A stretch of 64,000 bases of DNA. It comes from Clostridium formicaceticum (GTDB lineage: Bacteria; Bacillota; Clostridia; Peptostreptococcales; Natronincolaceae). Under the pieces are notes generated by a model. That model had not been told where the DNA came from. It worked only from the letters and a program-made list of their open reading frames with translations, and did not search any database. The position numbers and the translations under genes were made by a program. Positions 50,930-60,000 of the stretch are shown in pieces. The stretch spans positions 1,426,001-1,490,000 of the forward strand of contig NZ_CP017603.1 of assembly GCF_001854185.1 (NCBI RefSeq), in the 5' to 3' direction. Each line of letters begins with the position of its first letter. Within the stretch, counting starts at the first letter, position 1.

Positions 50930-52453
50930 ATGCGTTCAACATTTTCAGGATTTAATACAGCCCGTTCGGGGTTGTTTGCCGCACAGAGGGCTTTAGATGT
51001 CGTAGGACATAATATAGCAAATGTAAATACACCAGGCTATACAAGACAAAGGGTAGAACAAACTGCAAGTACCCCTATGGCGATTGCAGGTGGAAAAGGG
51101 ATGTTGGGGACAGGTGTAAATACTTTAGCCGTCAAACAACTGAGAAATGAATTTTTGGACTATAAATACAGAAGTGAAATAAATTCCCAAGGCTACTGGG
51201 AGGTAAAAAGAGACGGCTTGTCCCTCATTGAGTCCATTATGAACGAGCCCTCTGATACGGGAATTGCTACTGTTATGGATGAACTTTTTTCTTCTTTTCA
51301 AGAGTTAAGCAAAAATCCTGAGAACCAGACAACCAGATCCCTAGTAAGGCAACGGGCAATCGCTTTTACAAACTCTGTGAACAGTACATATAATCAGCTG
51401 GAAAAGATGGCGACAGATTTAAACTTCGATATCCAAACAACCGTGAAAACTATCAATACCTATGCAGAACAAATCGCGGTATTAAACGAACAGATTTATC
51501 GTTTTGAGCTTAACGGCAGTAATGCCAACGACTTAAGGGATCAAAGAAATTATTTAATAGATCAGCTTTCTAAACTCGTCAATGTAGATGTGATCGAGGT
51601 AAGTGATGGTAATTATAATGTTGCCAGTGATCAGGAGCATGTAGGAAAAAAAATGGTATTACAAATTAATGGACAATCCTTGGTGTCTCATGATAGAGTC
51701 TACAAGTTGAGCGCAGAGGAAAAACAAAAAAGTGAGTTTTTTGATGAAATGGGTGCAGATGTACATCTTAATGTAGTACAATGGGCAGACGGTTCCAAGC
51801 TTAATACCAAAGCATTGCAGGGAGAATTGCGGGCGTTATTGGACCTAAGAGATGGTGATAGTGGTGCCAATAAAGGTGTGCCCTACTACATCAATGAATT
51901 AAATCGCTTTGTTGAGGTTTTTGCCCAGGAGATAAATGATCTGCATGTGGAGGGTTATGGCTTAGGTGGGGAAACAGGCTATCTGTTTTTTACTGCCAAC
52001 GGTGTATCTACATTGGATATGCAAAATCCTGATGCCCCGAAAATAACAGCTAAAAATATAAAAATTTCTTTAGATATAGAAGATCCAAATAAAATAGCCG
52101 CTTCAAGCAGCGAGGATCTCTTGCCGGGGGATGGGTCTATTGCTCTGAAGATGTTAGAACTTCGACACAAAAGTAGTATGTTTCAGGAAGGAAAGCCAGA
52201 GGATTTTATAAAATCCTTGATTTCTAACTTAGGGGTAGACACCCAGGAGGCTATAAGAAATGCCTATAATCAGTACACATTGACAGAACAGGTGGATATC
52301 GAAAGGCAACGAATTTCAGGTGTATCTACTGATGAAGAGCTTTCTAAGATGGTGATGTTTCAGCACGCCTATAACGCTTCTGCCAGGATGATGACCACCA
52401 TGGATGAGATGCTGGAAACCATTATTAGCCGTGTAGGGCTAGTAGGAAGATAA
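50930..52453 (+). CDS. flgK: flagellar hook-associated protein 1
   Basis: 507 aa, hook-filament junction protein. The N-terminus has the rod/hook heptad region: FSGFNTARSGLFAAQRALDV and HNIANVNTPGYTRQRVE. The conserved C-terminus reads DEELSKMVMFQHAYNASARM and MDEMLETIISRVG. Between them lies the D2-like variable part. The length is normal for Clostridia. SD AAGGTGG precedes the ATG. It is exported by the flagellar type III system with FlgN as chaperone. Confidence 0.95.
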   Translation: MRSTFSGFNTARSGLFAAQRALDVVGHNIANVNTPGYTRQRVEQTASTPMAIAGGKGMLGTGVNTLAVKQLRNEFLDYKYRSEINSQGYWEVKRDGLSLIESIMNEPSDTGIATVMDELFSSFQELSKNPENQTTRSLVRQRAIAFTNSVNSTYNQLEKMATDLNFDIQTTVKTINTYAEQIAVLNEQIYRFELNGSNANDLRDQRNYLIDQLSKLVNVDVIEVSDGNYNVASDQEHVGKKMVLQINGQSLVSHDRVYKLSAEEKQKSEFFDEMGADVHLNVVQWADGSKLNTKALQGELRALLDLRDGDSGANKGVPYYINELNRFVEVFAQEINDLHVEGYGLGGETGYLFFTANGVSTLDMQNPDAPKITAKNIKISLDIEDPNKIAASSSEDLLPGDGSIALKMLELRHKSSMFQEGKPEDFIKSLISNLGVDTQEAIRNAYNQYTLTEQVDIERQRISGVSTDEELSKMVMFQHAYNASARMMTTMDEMLETIISRVGLVGR

Positions 52454-52467
52454 GGGGTTGATGACAT

Positions 52468-53799
52468 ATGAGAACCACGAATAATATGTTGATTCGTAAT
52501 ATGATGCGAAATTTAAATCAAAATATAACACGCTTAGATAAAAGGCAAATGCAAATGGCTACAGGAAAAAGAATCCATAAGCCTTCGGATGATCCCATTG
52601 CTATTTCTAGAAGTTTAAAAATTCGAGCAGATATTAAAGAGTTGGAGCAGTACAAAAAGAATACAGATGATGCTATCTCTTGGTTGGAGGCCACAGAATT
52701 AGCGGCAATTAATACTGGTGATGCTCTGCAACGCTTAAGAGAGCTTATGGTACAGGGTTCTAATGGGGTTTTGACAGAGGAGGAAACCCGGAAAATACAG
52801 GGAGAAATCAAAGAAATCAAGCAACAAATTATTAGTTTAGGGAATACTACTTATGCAGGAAAGTATGTGTTTTCCGGTAAAAGAACCGATACACCTTTAT
52901 TTGATCATTATGGAAACTACAATATAGATCTATTTGATGCAAAAAATCCTAACTTAGTGGATCATAGAATTCAGTATGAAGTTGGCGTAGGTGAACTGAT
53001 CGATGTAAATACGTTAGGGATAGACCTGTTTGAAAAGTACACTAGTGCCAGTGATTTAACCCTTCACATGCCAACAAAAGAGGGAGAAAACCATGCTACA
53101 AAGTTTCAACTGGAGGGGGCAGAAATTGTTATTGAAATGACAGAAGCTCCTGAAGAAGGTAGTCAGGAACCGCCGAAATTTAAGGTAACCATGAAGATAG
53201 CGGCAGATGAAACTGTTAAAGAAATAGAATTTACCAATATAGAAACCACCGAAGTAGATGGTGAGGAAGAAACTGTCATAATAAGCAAAGAAGATTTTAT
53301 GAAAAAGATTGTTGAAGCCTTAAAGACTGAAATAGCTGCTATAGAAGATACCCATCATCCACTTAAGACTTTTGATTTTCAAGTAGAGGATCTAAAAAAA
53401 GGAAGGACGGTAGTGGGAGCGGAAGTAGGCCAAGAAAATTGGACTATCAAAGCAGTTCCACAAAAATCTGGACTTATTCATCTAATAGATACCATAGAAG
53501 CCCAGCTGTTGGCGGGAAAGCATGAAGAAATCAGCAATCAGCTTGGCAACATAGATAAATACATAGATTCACTATTGACTACCCGCGCTGAAATAGGGGC
53601 AAAAGTCAATAGAATGGATCTTGTGAAAAATAAAATAGAAGATAACATCATTAACTTCAGAAAACTTCAATCTCAATTGGAGGATGCGGATATGGGAGAG
53701 GTAATCATGGAGCTGATGAATGAAGAAAATGTCTATAGAGCTTCCCTCTCTGTAGGGGCCAGAATTATTCAACCAACCTTATTGGACTTTTTAAGATAG
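52468..53799 (+). CDS. flgL: flagellar hook-associated protein 3
   Basis: 443 aa. The flagellin-like N-terminus is RTTNNMLIRNMMRNLNQNIT plus KRIHKPSDDPIAISRSLKIR. The C-terminus is VNRMDLVKNKIEDNIINFRK and MELMNEENVYRASLSVGARI. The acidic variable middle (about residues 195-290) makes it longer than the roughly 300-aa Bacillus FlgL. SD AAGGGG precedes the ATG with 14 bp from flgK. It is followed 10 bp later by fliW; the yviE gene found here in Bacillus is absent. Confidence 0.93.
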   Translation: MRTTNNMLIRNMMRNLNQNITRLDKRQMQMATGKRIHKPSDDPIAISRSLKIRADIKELEQYKKNTDDAISWLEATELAAINTGDALQRLRELMVQGSNGVLTEEETRKIQGEIKEIKQQIISLGNTTYAGKYVFSGKRTDTPLFDHYGNYNIDLFDAKNPNLVDHRIQYEVGVGELIDVNTLGIDLFEKYTSASDLTLHMPTKEGENHATKFQLEGAEIVIEMTEAPEEGSQEPPKFKVTMKIAADETVKEIEFTNIETTEVDGEEETVIISKEDFMKKIVEALKTEIAAIEDTHHPLKTFDFQVEDLKKGRTVVGAEVGQENWTIKAVPQKSGLIHLIDTIEAQLLAGKHEEISNQLGNIDKYIDSLLTTRAEIGAKVNRMDLVKNKIEDNIINFRKLQSQLEDADMGEVIMELMNEENVYRASLSVGARIIQPTLLDFLR

Positions 53800-53809
53800 G
53801 AGGAAAATC

Positions 53810-54310
53810 ATGCTACTGAATACAAAGCACTTCGACGAAATAGAAGTAGATGAAAATAAAATACTAGATTTTTCCGATGGCATCCCTGGATTTGAGGCTT
53901 TAACCAAATTCGTTATTATTCATAATCCAGAAGAAGAAGTTCCCTTTCAGTGGCTTCAATCGGTGGAGGATACAGATTTAGCTTTTGTCATTGTCAATCC
54001 CTTTATCTTCCGATCGGATTATGATTTTGAAATACCTAAGAGTACCTTAGAAAAATTACAAATTCAGTCCCCTGAGGATGTCAGTGTCTTTACCATCGTT
54101 ATCATCCCTGAAGATATAAAGAAAATGACTGCTAATCTAAGGGCACCGATTATCATCAATACAAAAAATAACAAAGCAAAACAAATTGTTTTAGATGATG
54201 AAAACTACCACACAAAGCACTACATCCTAGAAGAAATGAAAAACGCCTCCGCTAAGCCTCAGCAAATACTAGAAGCTGAGGAACCTCAAGTAGCAGAGGA
54301 GGCAAGATAA
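53810..54310 (+). CDS. fliW: flagellar assembly factor FliW
   Basis: 166 aa. FliW binds flagellin and CsrA alternately, so unsecreted flagellin frees CsrA to repress flagellin translation. Family landmarks are [40 protein letters not shown] and [20 protein letters not shown]-like [19 protein letters not shown]. The 20-30 extra C-terminal residues are acidic and likely flexible. SD AGGAGG lies 8 nt upstream. It lies one base before csrA, so the two are co-translated. Confidence 0.94.
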   Translation: MLLNTKHFDEIEVDENKILDFSDGIPGFEALTKFVIIHNPEEEVPFQWLQSVEDTDLAFVIVNPFIFRSDYDFEIPKSTLEKLQIQSPEDVSVFTIVIIPEDIKKMTANLRAPIIINTKNNKAKQIVLDDENYHTKHYILEEMKNASAKPQQILEAEEPQVAEEAR

Positions 54311-54311
54311 T

Positions 54312-54548
54312 ATGCTGGTACTGGCAAGAAAACTAGAAGAAAGCATCATGCTAGGCAAGGATATAGAAATAAAAATCCTAGGCATAGAAGAAGACCGAGT
54401 AAAATTGGGGATCTCCGCGCCAAGGGATGTAGAGATTTTTAGGAAGGAAGTTTATTTAGAAATTCAAGAGGAAAATAAAGCTGCAAGTCAACAGAAGGGG
54501 AACTTTGCAGGGCTGAAGGATGTTTTTAAGAAGAAAGAAGAGAAATAA
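54312..54548 (+). CDS. csrA: carbon storage regulator CsrA
   Basis: 78 aa RNA-binding dimer. The start [20 protein letters not shown] is canonical. The RNA-contact region [19 protein letters not shown] is complete, and the C-terminal tail is longer and Lys-rich, as in Firmicutes. CsrA represses flagellin translation by covering its SD; the flagellin gene starts 500 bp downstream and has matching sites in its leader. SD GAGGAGG ends inside fliW. Confidence 0.95.
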   Translation: MLVLARKLEESIMLGKDIEIKILGIEEDRVKLGISAPRDVEIFRKEVYLEIQEENKAASQQKGNFAGLKDVFKKKEEK

Positions 54549-54663
54549 CTAAGAAGGGTACAAAACCAATTGTATTTTTATGGTATTCAGGGTATACTAT
54601 GAATAAAGATAGATTATTCTATCAAAACACTTTTTCTTTTGAAGGGGTTCAGTATGTATTCAG

Positions 54664-54697
54664 AAAAAAGCAGGTGGTGCGACACCTGCTTTTTTTC
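54664..54697. terminator. bidirectional terminator after csrA
   Basis: AAAAAAGCAGGTG pairs with CACCTGCTTTTTT around GTGCGA. It can end the late flagellar operon on the plus strand and the small minus-strand gene on the other. Confidence 0.88.
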
Positions 54698-54704
54698 ATT
54701 GGCT

Positions 54705-54806
54705 TTATTGTTTTAATACAGCTATTAATCCAGTAATTGCTGTAATTAAAGTAGCCAATGCCAGGATAAATTTTATCCTGTACTCTGATTTTTCTACGGG
54801 GTTCAA
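54705..54806 (-). CDS. 33-aa small membrane peptide
   Basis: TTG-initiated frame with a strong SD, GGAGGTG, 8 nt upstream. The peptide has a charged N-terminus (NPVEKSEYRIK), one hydrophobic helix (FILALATLITAITGLIAVL) and the end KQ. It ends just before the bidirectional terminator. Design and size resemble type I toxins or small regulatory membrane peptides, but it is not a close match to the holin-like peptides at 20-23 kb. No family is recognised. Confidence 0.5.
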   Translation of the reverse strand: MNPVEKSEYRIKFILALATLITAITGLIAVLKQ

Positions 54807-54899
54807 TATGTACTCACCTCCTTTCAAAGAGGCTAACTTAATTATAGCATAAAGGAAAAAACAGTTAAAAATTCCCTCTAAAAAATTTGTATTTAACTA

Positions 54900-54926
54900 T
54901 AAAGTTCTACAGAAGCATACCGATAT
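54900..54926 (+). promoter_or_regulatory. sigma-28 promoter of the flagellin gene
   Basis: -35 TAAA (54900-54903), 15-bp spacer, -10 ACCGATAT (54919-54926). It is one base off the SigD consensus and gives a leader of about 110 nt. Confidence 0.85.
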
Positions 54927-55004
54927 ATATAATAAGCACAAAAAATCTCACCAAAACCCTTGGCCAAGGAAAGGTAGATTTTAAATTTTTTTAAAACAAA
55001 ACAA

Positions 55005-55038
55005 GGCAAGGATGCCAAAACGAAAATCAAGGAGGAAT
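55005..55038 (+). promoter_or_regulatory. CsrA-type binding sites in the flagellin leader
   Basis: Site 1 is GGCAAGGATGCC (55005-55016), with AAGGA in the loop of a GGC/GCC hairpin. Site 2 is TCAAGGAGGAAT (55027-55038), which is the SD itself. The pair mirrors the two-site arrangement of the Bacillus subtilis hag leader. Confidence 0.6.
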
Positions 55039-55043
55039 AACAA

Positions 55044-56261
55044 ATGAGAATTAATAACAACTTAATGGCTATGAACACCCATAGACAGTTGGGAATTGCT
55101 AACAATGCTGGTGCGAAGTCAATGGAAAAACTATCTTCAGGTTTTAGAATTAACCGTGCAGGAGATGATGCAGCTGGTCTTGCAATTTCTGAAAAAATGA
55201 GAGGACAAATCAGAGGTTTAAATCAAGCTTCTAGAAATGCTCAAGATTCTATTTCTTTAATCCAAACAGCAGAAGGTGCTTTAACAGAGACCCATGCTAT
55301 CCTTCAAAGAATGAGAGAGCTTGCAGTACAAGCATCTAATGATACCAATACAGATGCTGATAGAAACGAACTTCAAAACGAGGTTAAGCAATTAATCGAT
55401 GAAATCGATAGAATTGGTAATACAACTCAATTTAATACAAAGAATCTATTAAATGGAGATTTAAAGAATGGTGCAGCTAAGATAGAAGGTAGTGTACGTT
55501 TAAGCAATAACTCTACAGTAGCTTTATCTGGTATGGATGCTTTCCTATCAGGAGTAAAAGCAGATGGTAAGGCAGTAGGCTCTTATACTATCACAAGAGT
55601 GAAAGCTACAAGTGGTGGTGGGAATTCAGATGACTTTGTAATCACTGGTCCTGATGGTAAAACTATTACTACTGGAATTACTATATCATCTGGTTCAATT
55701 ACATTTGATTCAGGTACATTTGGTGTTTCACAGACATTAACCCTAAAAGATAGTCAAAGTATGTTTGCGGTAGACTCAGGAACTGGAGATGGAAAGAACT
55801 TCAAAGTAGGTCAAAGCATGACATTTGTATTTAATGAAGCACTAAAGGCAGAAGACATAGATCTAGACAAATCCTTCTCCACACAATTAGGAGCGAATAC
55901 AGGTCAGAGCAGTTTTATGGCCATTAGAGATATGCGGGCAGAGGCTTTAAATGTTGATGATATAGATATTTCTGAAAAAAGATCAGCAGAAGCTGCCATC
56001 GAAAAAATTAATGGTGCTATTGAAAGAGTATCTGCACAAAGAAGTTACTTGGGTGCTGCACAGAATCGACTAGAGCATTCTATTAAAAACTTAGATACTG
56101 CCAGTGAAAACCTACAAGCATCTGAATCAAGAATCAGAGACGTAGACATGGCTAGAGAAATGATGGAGCAATCAAAGCAAAATATTCTTCAACAAGCATC
56201 TACTGCAATGTTAGCTCAAGCAAACATGAAGCCACAATCAGTTCTTCAATTATTAGGATAA
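55044..56261 (+). CDS. hag: flagellin
   Basis: 405-aa filament subunit. The N-terminal D0/D1 region is MRINNNLMAMNTHRQLGIAN, SGFRINRAGDDAAGLAISEK and NAQDSISLIQTAEGALTETH. The C-terminal D1/D0 region is RVSAQRSYLGAAQNRLEHSI and QASTAMLAQANMKPQSVLQLL. Between them is a variable surface domain of about 130 aa rich in Ser, Thr and Gly, the likely target of the downstream glycosylation genes. It has a sigma-28 promoter, CsrA sites in the leader and a terminator at 56301. Confidence 0.96.
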   Translation: MRINNNLMAMNTHRQLGIANNAGAKSMEKLSSGFRINRAGDDAAGLAISEKMRGQIRGLNQASRNAQDSISLIQTAEGALTETHAILQRMRELAVQASNDTNTDADRNELQNEVKQLIDEIDRIGNTTQFNTKNLLNGDLKNGAAKIEGSVRLSNNSTVALSGMDAFLSGVKADGKAVGSYTITRVKATSGGGNSDDFVITGPDGKTITTGITISSGSITFDSGTFGVSQTLTLKDSQSMFAVDSGTGDGKNFKVGQSMTFVFNEALKAEDIDLDKSFSTQLGANTGQSSFMAIRDMRAEALNVDDIDISEKRSAEAAIEKINGAIERVSAQRSYLGAAQNRLEHSIKNLDTASENLQASESRIRDVDMAREMMEQSKQNILQQASTAMLAQANMKPQSVLQLLG

Positions 56262-56300
56262 TCAGCCACAAGATAACGATTGTTAGCAAAAGAGGCATAA

Positions 56301-56331
56301 AGAGCCAGAGAGTACTTTCTCTGGTTCTTTT
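56301..56331 (+). terminator. flagellin terminator
   Basis: AGAGCCAGAGA pairs with TCTCTGGTTCT around GTACT and is followed by TTTT. Confidence 0.85.
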
Positions 56332-56362
56332 ATGTATTTTTTGGAAACTTCCTTAAAACGCT

Positions 56363-56389
56363 TAAAAATTTGTCGCAAAATGCCGATAA
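56363..56389 (+). promoter_or_regulatory. sigma-28 promoter of the glycosylation operon
   Basis: -35 TAAA, exactly 15 bp, -10 GCCGATAA. It is the best sigma-28 match in the window. It places the gene at 56423 and the genes after it under flagellar control. Confidence 0.88.
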
Positions 56390-56422
56390 CATTTATGTAT
56401 TGTATTATTTTGGAGGTGTCCT

Positions 56423-57049
56423 ATGAAACTAATGTTATTAGATAATAGATTGGAATTTCCCAACAAAGAAGATTCAGTAGAAGTTATTTTAAATGAAATC
56501 AATAAAATACTAGAAGGTAGTCATTATTTTTTTAGTCATTTCATTATAGATGGGGTAGAAGTATATGATGATTATGAGGATTATCTTTTTGAAAACATTG
56601 AAGTTATTGAAGAAGTTAGAGTAGAAGTGAAAAAACTTAAAGAGTTGATCGAAGAAGTGCTAGAATCTACAAAAGAATATGTTCATAGAGCATTGCCTTT
56701 AATTAAAGATTTAGGAGAAGCTTTTTATCAAGTGCCAAAAGAAGCGTCATGGCAAAATTTAGCAGACCTTTTTGGTGGCATACAGTGGATGCTAGAGTCT
56801 TTCTCTAATATAGATCGAAACAAGCAGTTAGAAGAAGTCATATCAAGCTATGAACTATGGAATGAATATGCTCAACAAATTTTAAAGCTAAATGAAATTA
56901 TACCAGATCTGCAGCAGGCGGTAGAAAATCAAGATATCGTTTTAATTGGTGATATACTAAGCTATGAAATAAGCCCTATATTTGAAGAGATGCTACAAAG
57001 ACTACAAAGGCTGATGCCAGAGGGGGTGAATGATGGTCATGTTAATTGA
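56423..57049 (+). CDS. unknown protein heading the flagellin glycosylation operon
   Basis: 208 aa, no family recognised. It is acidic and mostly helical after residue 45. The N-terminus MKLMLLDNRLEFPNKEDSVE and IDGVEVYDDYEDYLFENIE are strand-rich; then long helices follow (EEVRVEVKKLKELIEEVLES, QVPKEASWQNLADLFGGIQW). There is no signal peptide or membrane helix, so it is cytoplasmic. It has a sigma-28 promoter and overlaps the start of the Maf fusion gene by 20 bp, so the two products are made together. A chaperone or adaptor of the glycosyltransferase is a plausible but untested role. Confidence 0.65.
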   Translation: MKLMLLDNRLEFPNKEDSVEVILNEINKILEGSHYFFSHFIIDGVEVYDDYEDYLFENIEVIEEVRVEVKKLKELIEEVLESTKEYVHRALPLIKDLGEAFYQVPKEASWQNLADLFGGIQWMLESFSNIDRNKQLEEVISSYELWNEYAQQILKLNEIIPDLQQAVENQDIVLIGDILSYEISPIFEEMLQRLQRLMPEGVNDGHVN

Positions 57050-60000
57050 CAATATAAATTTTTTAAAGATGAACTATCCATCCTTATATCAACAAATGAA
57101 AGAGATAGAGGAAAATATAGATGAAACATTTGTACAATTAGAGGCAACGAGAAATGGAGAAAAAACTTTAAAAATACAAAATGATGGAAAAGGTATTTAT
57201 CTTCATAGTAGATATGATCCTATAAAAGAAGCAAATACCCTCTTAGAACAATATGAAAATACGGATGCCATCGATGGAAATGTGCATGTTATTTTTTATG
57301 GTATTGGTTTAGGTTATCATGTAAATTTATTTTTACAAAAATATAATAACGTGTCCTTCTCCATCTATGAACCAGTAGATCAAATCCTATATCATTACTT
57401 AGCCAATCAAAATCTACAGCAGCTGCCGCTAAAAAATATGAGACAAATGCTGGTTGGTGATAAAGAAGAAAGTACAATGAAATTTTTAGAAGAAGTGGTG
57501 GGAAACAGGGATAAGGAAGTGATTATTTTTCCACTACCAAGCTATCAGAAAAATTTCTCTGAAAATTATGAAGCGTTTCTAACGATGTTTAAAAAATTCG
57601 TAAAAGACGAAAGAAGTTCATGGGGGACAAATTATACTTTTCAAAGAAGATGGATTTTAAATAGTATGGTGAATTTAAAAGAAGTATTAAGAACCCCCAA
57701 TATATTGCTGAACAAAAAAGAACAGTTTAAAGATAAACCAGCTATCCTAGTAGCGGCAGGACCTTCTCTAGATGAAGAAATAGAGAATCTAAGATATATA
57801 AAGGATAAAGGATTAGCATATATTTTCACAGTAGGGTCAGCGATTAATACGCTGGTTCATCACAATATTTATCCCCATGCTGCTTGTACATATGACCCTA
57901 GTAAGGCAAATCAAAAGGTTTTTGAAAAAGTTGTAGCAAAAGGCATTGTAGACATACCTCTTATTTTCGGGAGTAGTGTAGGGTTTGAGACATTAGAAAA
58001 CTACCCCGGGAAAAAAATTCACATGATTACCAGCCAAGATGCTACAGCAGCTTATTATCTGAAGGCAAAATTTTCTGAGGAAATTGAAGGTGTAATGGAT
58101 GCACCTAGTATCGCAGTTATTACGCTGCAACTTCTATATAAACTGGGTTTTGAGAAAGTTATTTTGCTGGGACAAAACTTAGCATATCGAGATAATAAGG
58201 ACTATGCAGAGGGAATTGATTATCATGCAGGACGAATTAATGAAGCAAACCTTAAAAGTGCAACTAAAGTAAAAGATGTCTATGGCAATGAGATATTGAC
58301 CAATGATAATTTTAACAGAATGCGACAGCAAATAGAAATGTATATTAAGCAATTTAAAGGGGTAGAAGTCATCAATGCCACAGCAGGTGGAGCACATATA
58401 GAGGGCACTAGATTTATTGATTTAAAAACAATAATAGAGAAAGATCTTCAAAAACCAGTTGTAGAAAGAGATTGGTTGCTGATGGATAGCAACAATTATG
58501 ATATGCAATATATGAAACAGCAGATGGAAAAAATGAATACTGCTTACAAAAACGTTGATAATCTGATAAAGAAAATTAGGGAAATATTAAATAAAATAAA
58601 AAGATTATGTCAGAATAGAAATTTTAAACAGGTTGAAAAAATGTATAATAAGTTGGATGAGGTTTTTGAAACCATCAAAAGGAATGATTATTTCAATACC
58701 TTTATCATGCCTAGAAATAGGGTGTTTTATAAAATTCTCCAAGATGAAGTAGTAAGCACTCAAAGTGAAGGCAATCAAATGAAAAAAGCGGAAAAGCTAA
58801 TCAATGCCTTTGGTAAATTTATTTTTACATGTGAAAAAGACATAAAAATTATAGATAAATTTTTCAAGCAAATGCATAAAGAAGCTGAAGCTTATATGAA
58901 GGATAATGAATGTGACAATAAAGAACAAATAGATAGTAAAAAACAAGAGCTTTTCAATATAGATCAAGATCCAAAGCAAAAAGAGAAGGCTATACAGGAA
59001 GAAAAAAAAGAGTGGTTACCGAATGATTTAAAAGAAAGTGAAAATACAAAAAATGAAGAAACTAATAGAATGTTTATTGAAAATCTTTTCGTCAGGAAAG
59101 AAGATACCTTGAAATATACGATGGAAACGATAGATAGAACTGCAAAAGGAATTGCGCTGGTGACGGATTATGAAGGGAAGCTAGAAGGAACCGTAACAGA
59201 TGGAGATATACGGCGAGCCATATTAAAGGGTAGTTCTTTAGAGGATACTGTTGAGAATATTATGAAGAAAAACTTTATATTTGTTGGTGAAAACTATAGT
59301 AGTAAATTTATTGAAAACATCTTTAGACAAAAATCTATCTTCCAGATCCCTGTATTAGATGAGGAAATGAAAGTAGTAGATATTATATTTTATCAGGATT
59401 TTATTAAAAAACCTGTTAGAGAAAATTGGGCAGTAATTATGGCAGGGGGAGAAGGTAAAAGGCTAATGCCCTTGACGGCGGATATTCCTAAGCCAATGCT
59501 GTCAGTAGGCTCTAAGCCTATACTAGAAATTATTATAGAGCAACTTAAAGATTATGGTTATAACAATATTTTATTATGTCTTAATTATAAATCAGATATT
59601 ATAGAAAATTATTTTCAAGATGGGAAAGCCTTTGATGTTAATATTGAATATATTAAGGAGGAGAAGTCTTTAGGGACGGCTGGGGCTATTAGGCTAGCAA
59701 AAAGCCACCTAAATCAATCTTTCTTAGTTATAAACGGAGATATACTGACGAAGCTGAATTTTGAGGAATTTATGAATTATCATCAAAAACATAAAAATAA
59801 AATCACAATAGCTACGAGAAGGTATGAGCTTCAAATTCCATATGGTGTATTAAAGATAGATAATGAAACGGTAGTTTCTTTAAAAGAAAAGCCGTCTTCT
59901 AGCATGTTTATCAATGGTGGAATTTATTGTTTAGAACCAGAGATTGTAGAGGATATTCCTGAAAATGAATACTTTGATATTACCCAATTAATTCAAAAAA

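Larger units (their letters stand above)
54549..55043. other. csrA-flagellin spacer (495 bp)
   Basis: Contains a bidirectional terminator (54664-54697), a short minus-strand gene (54705-54806), the sigma-28 promoter of the flagellin gene (54900-54926) and its leader of about 110 nt with CsrA-like sites. The sequence GGGGTTCARTATGTAYTCA occurs twice, at 54644 and 54799. Confidence 0.7.
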
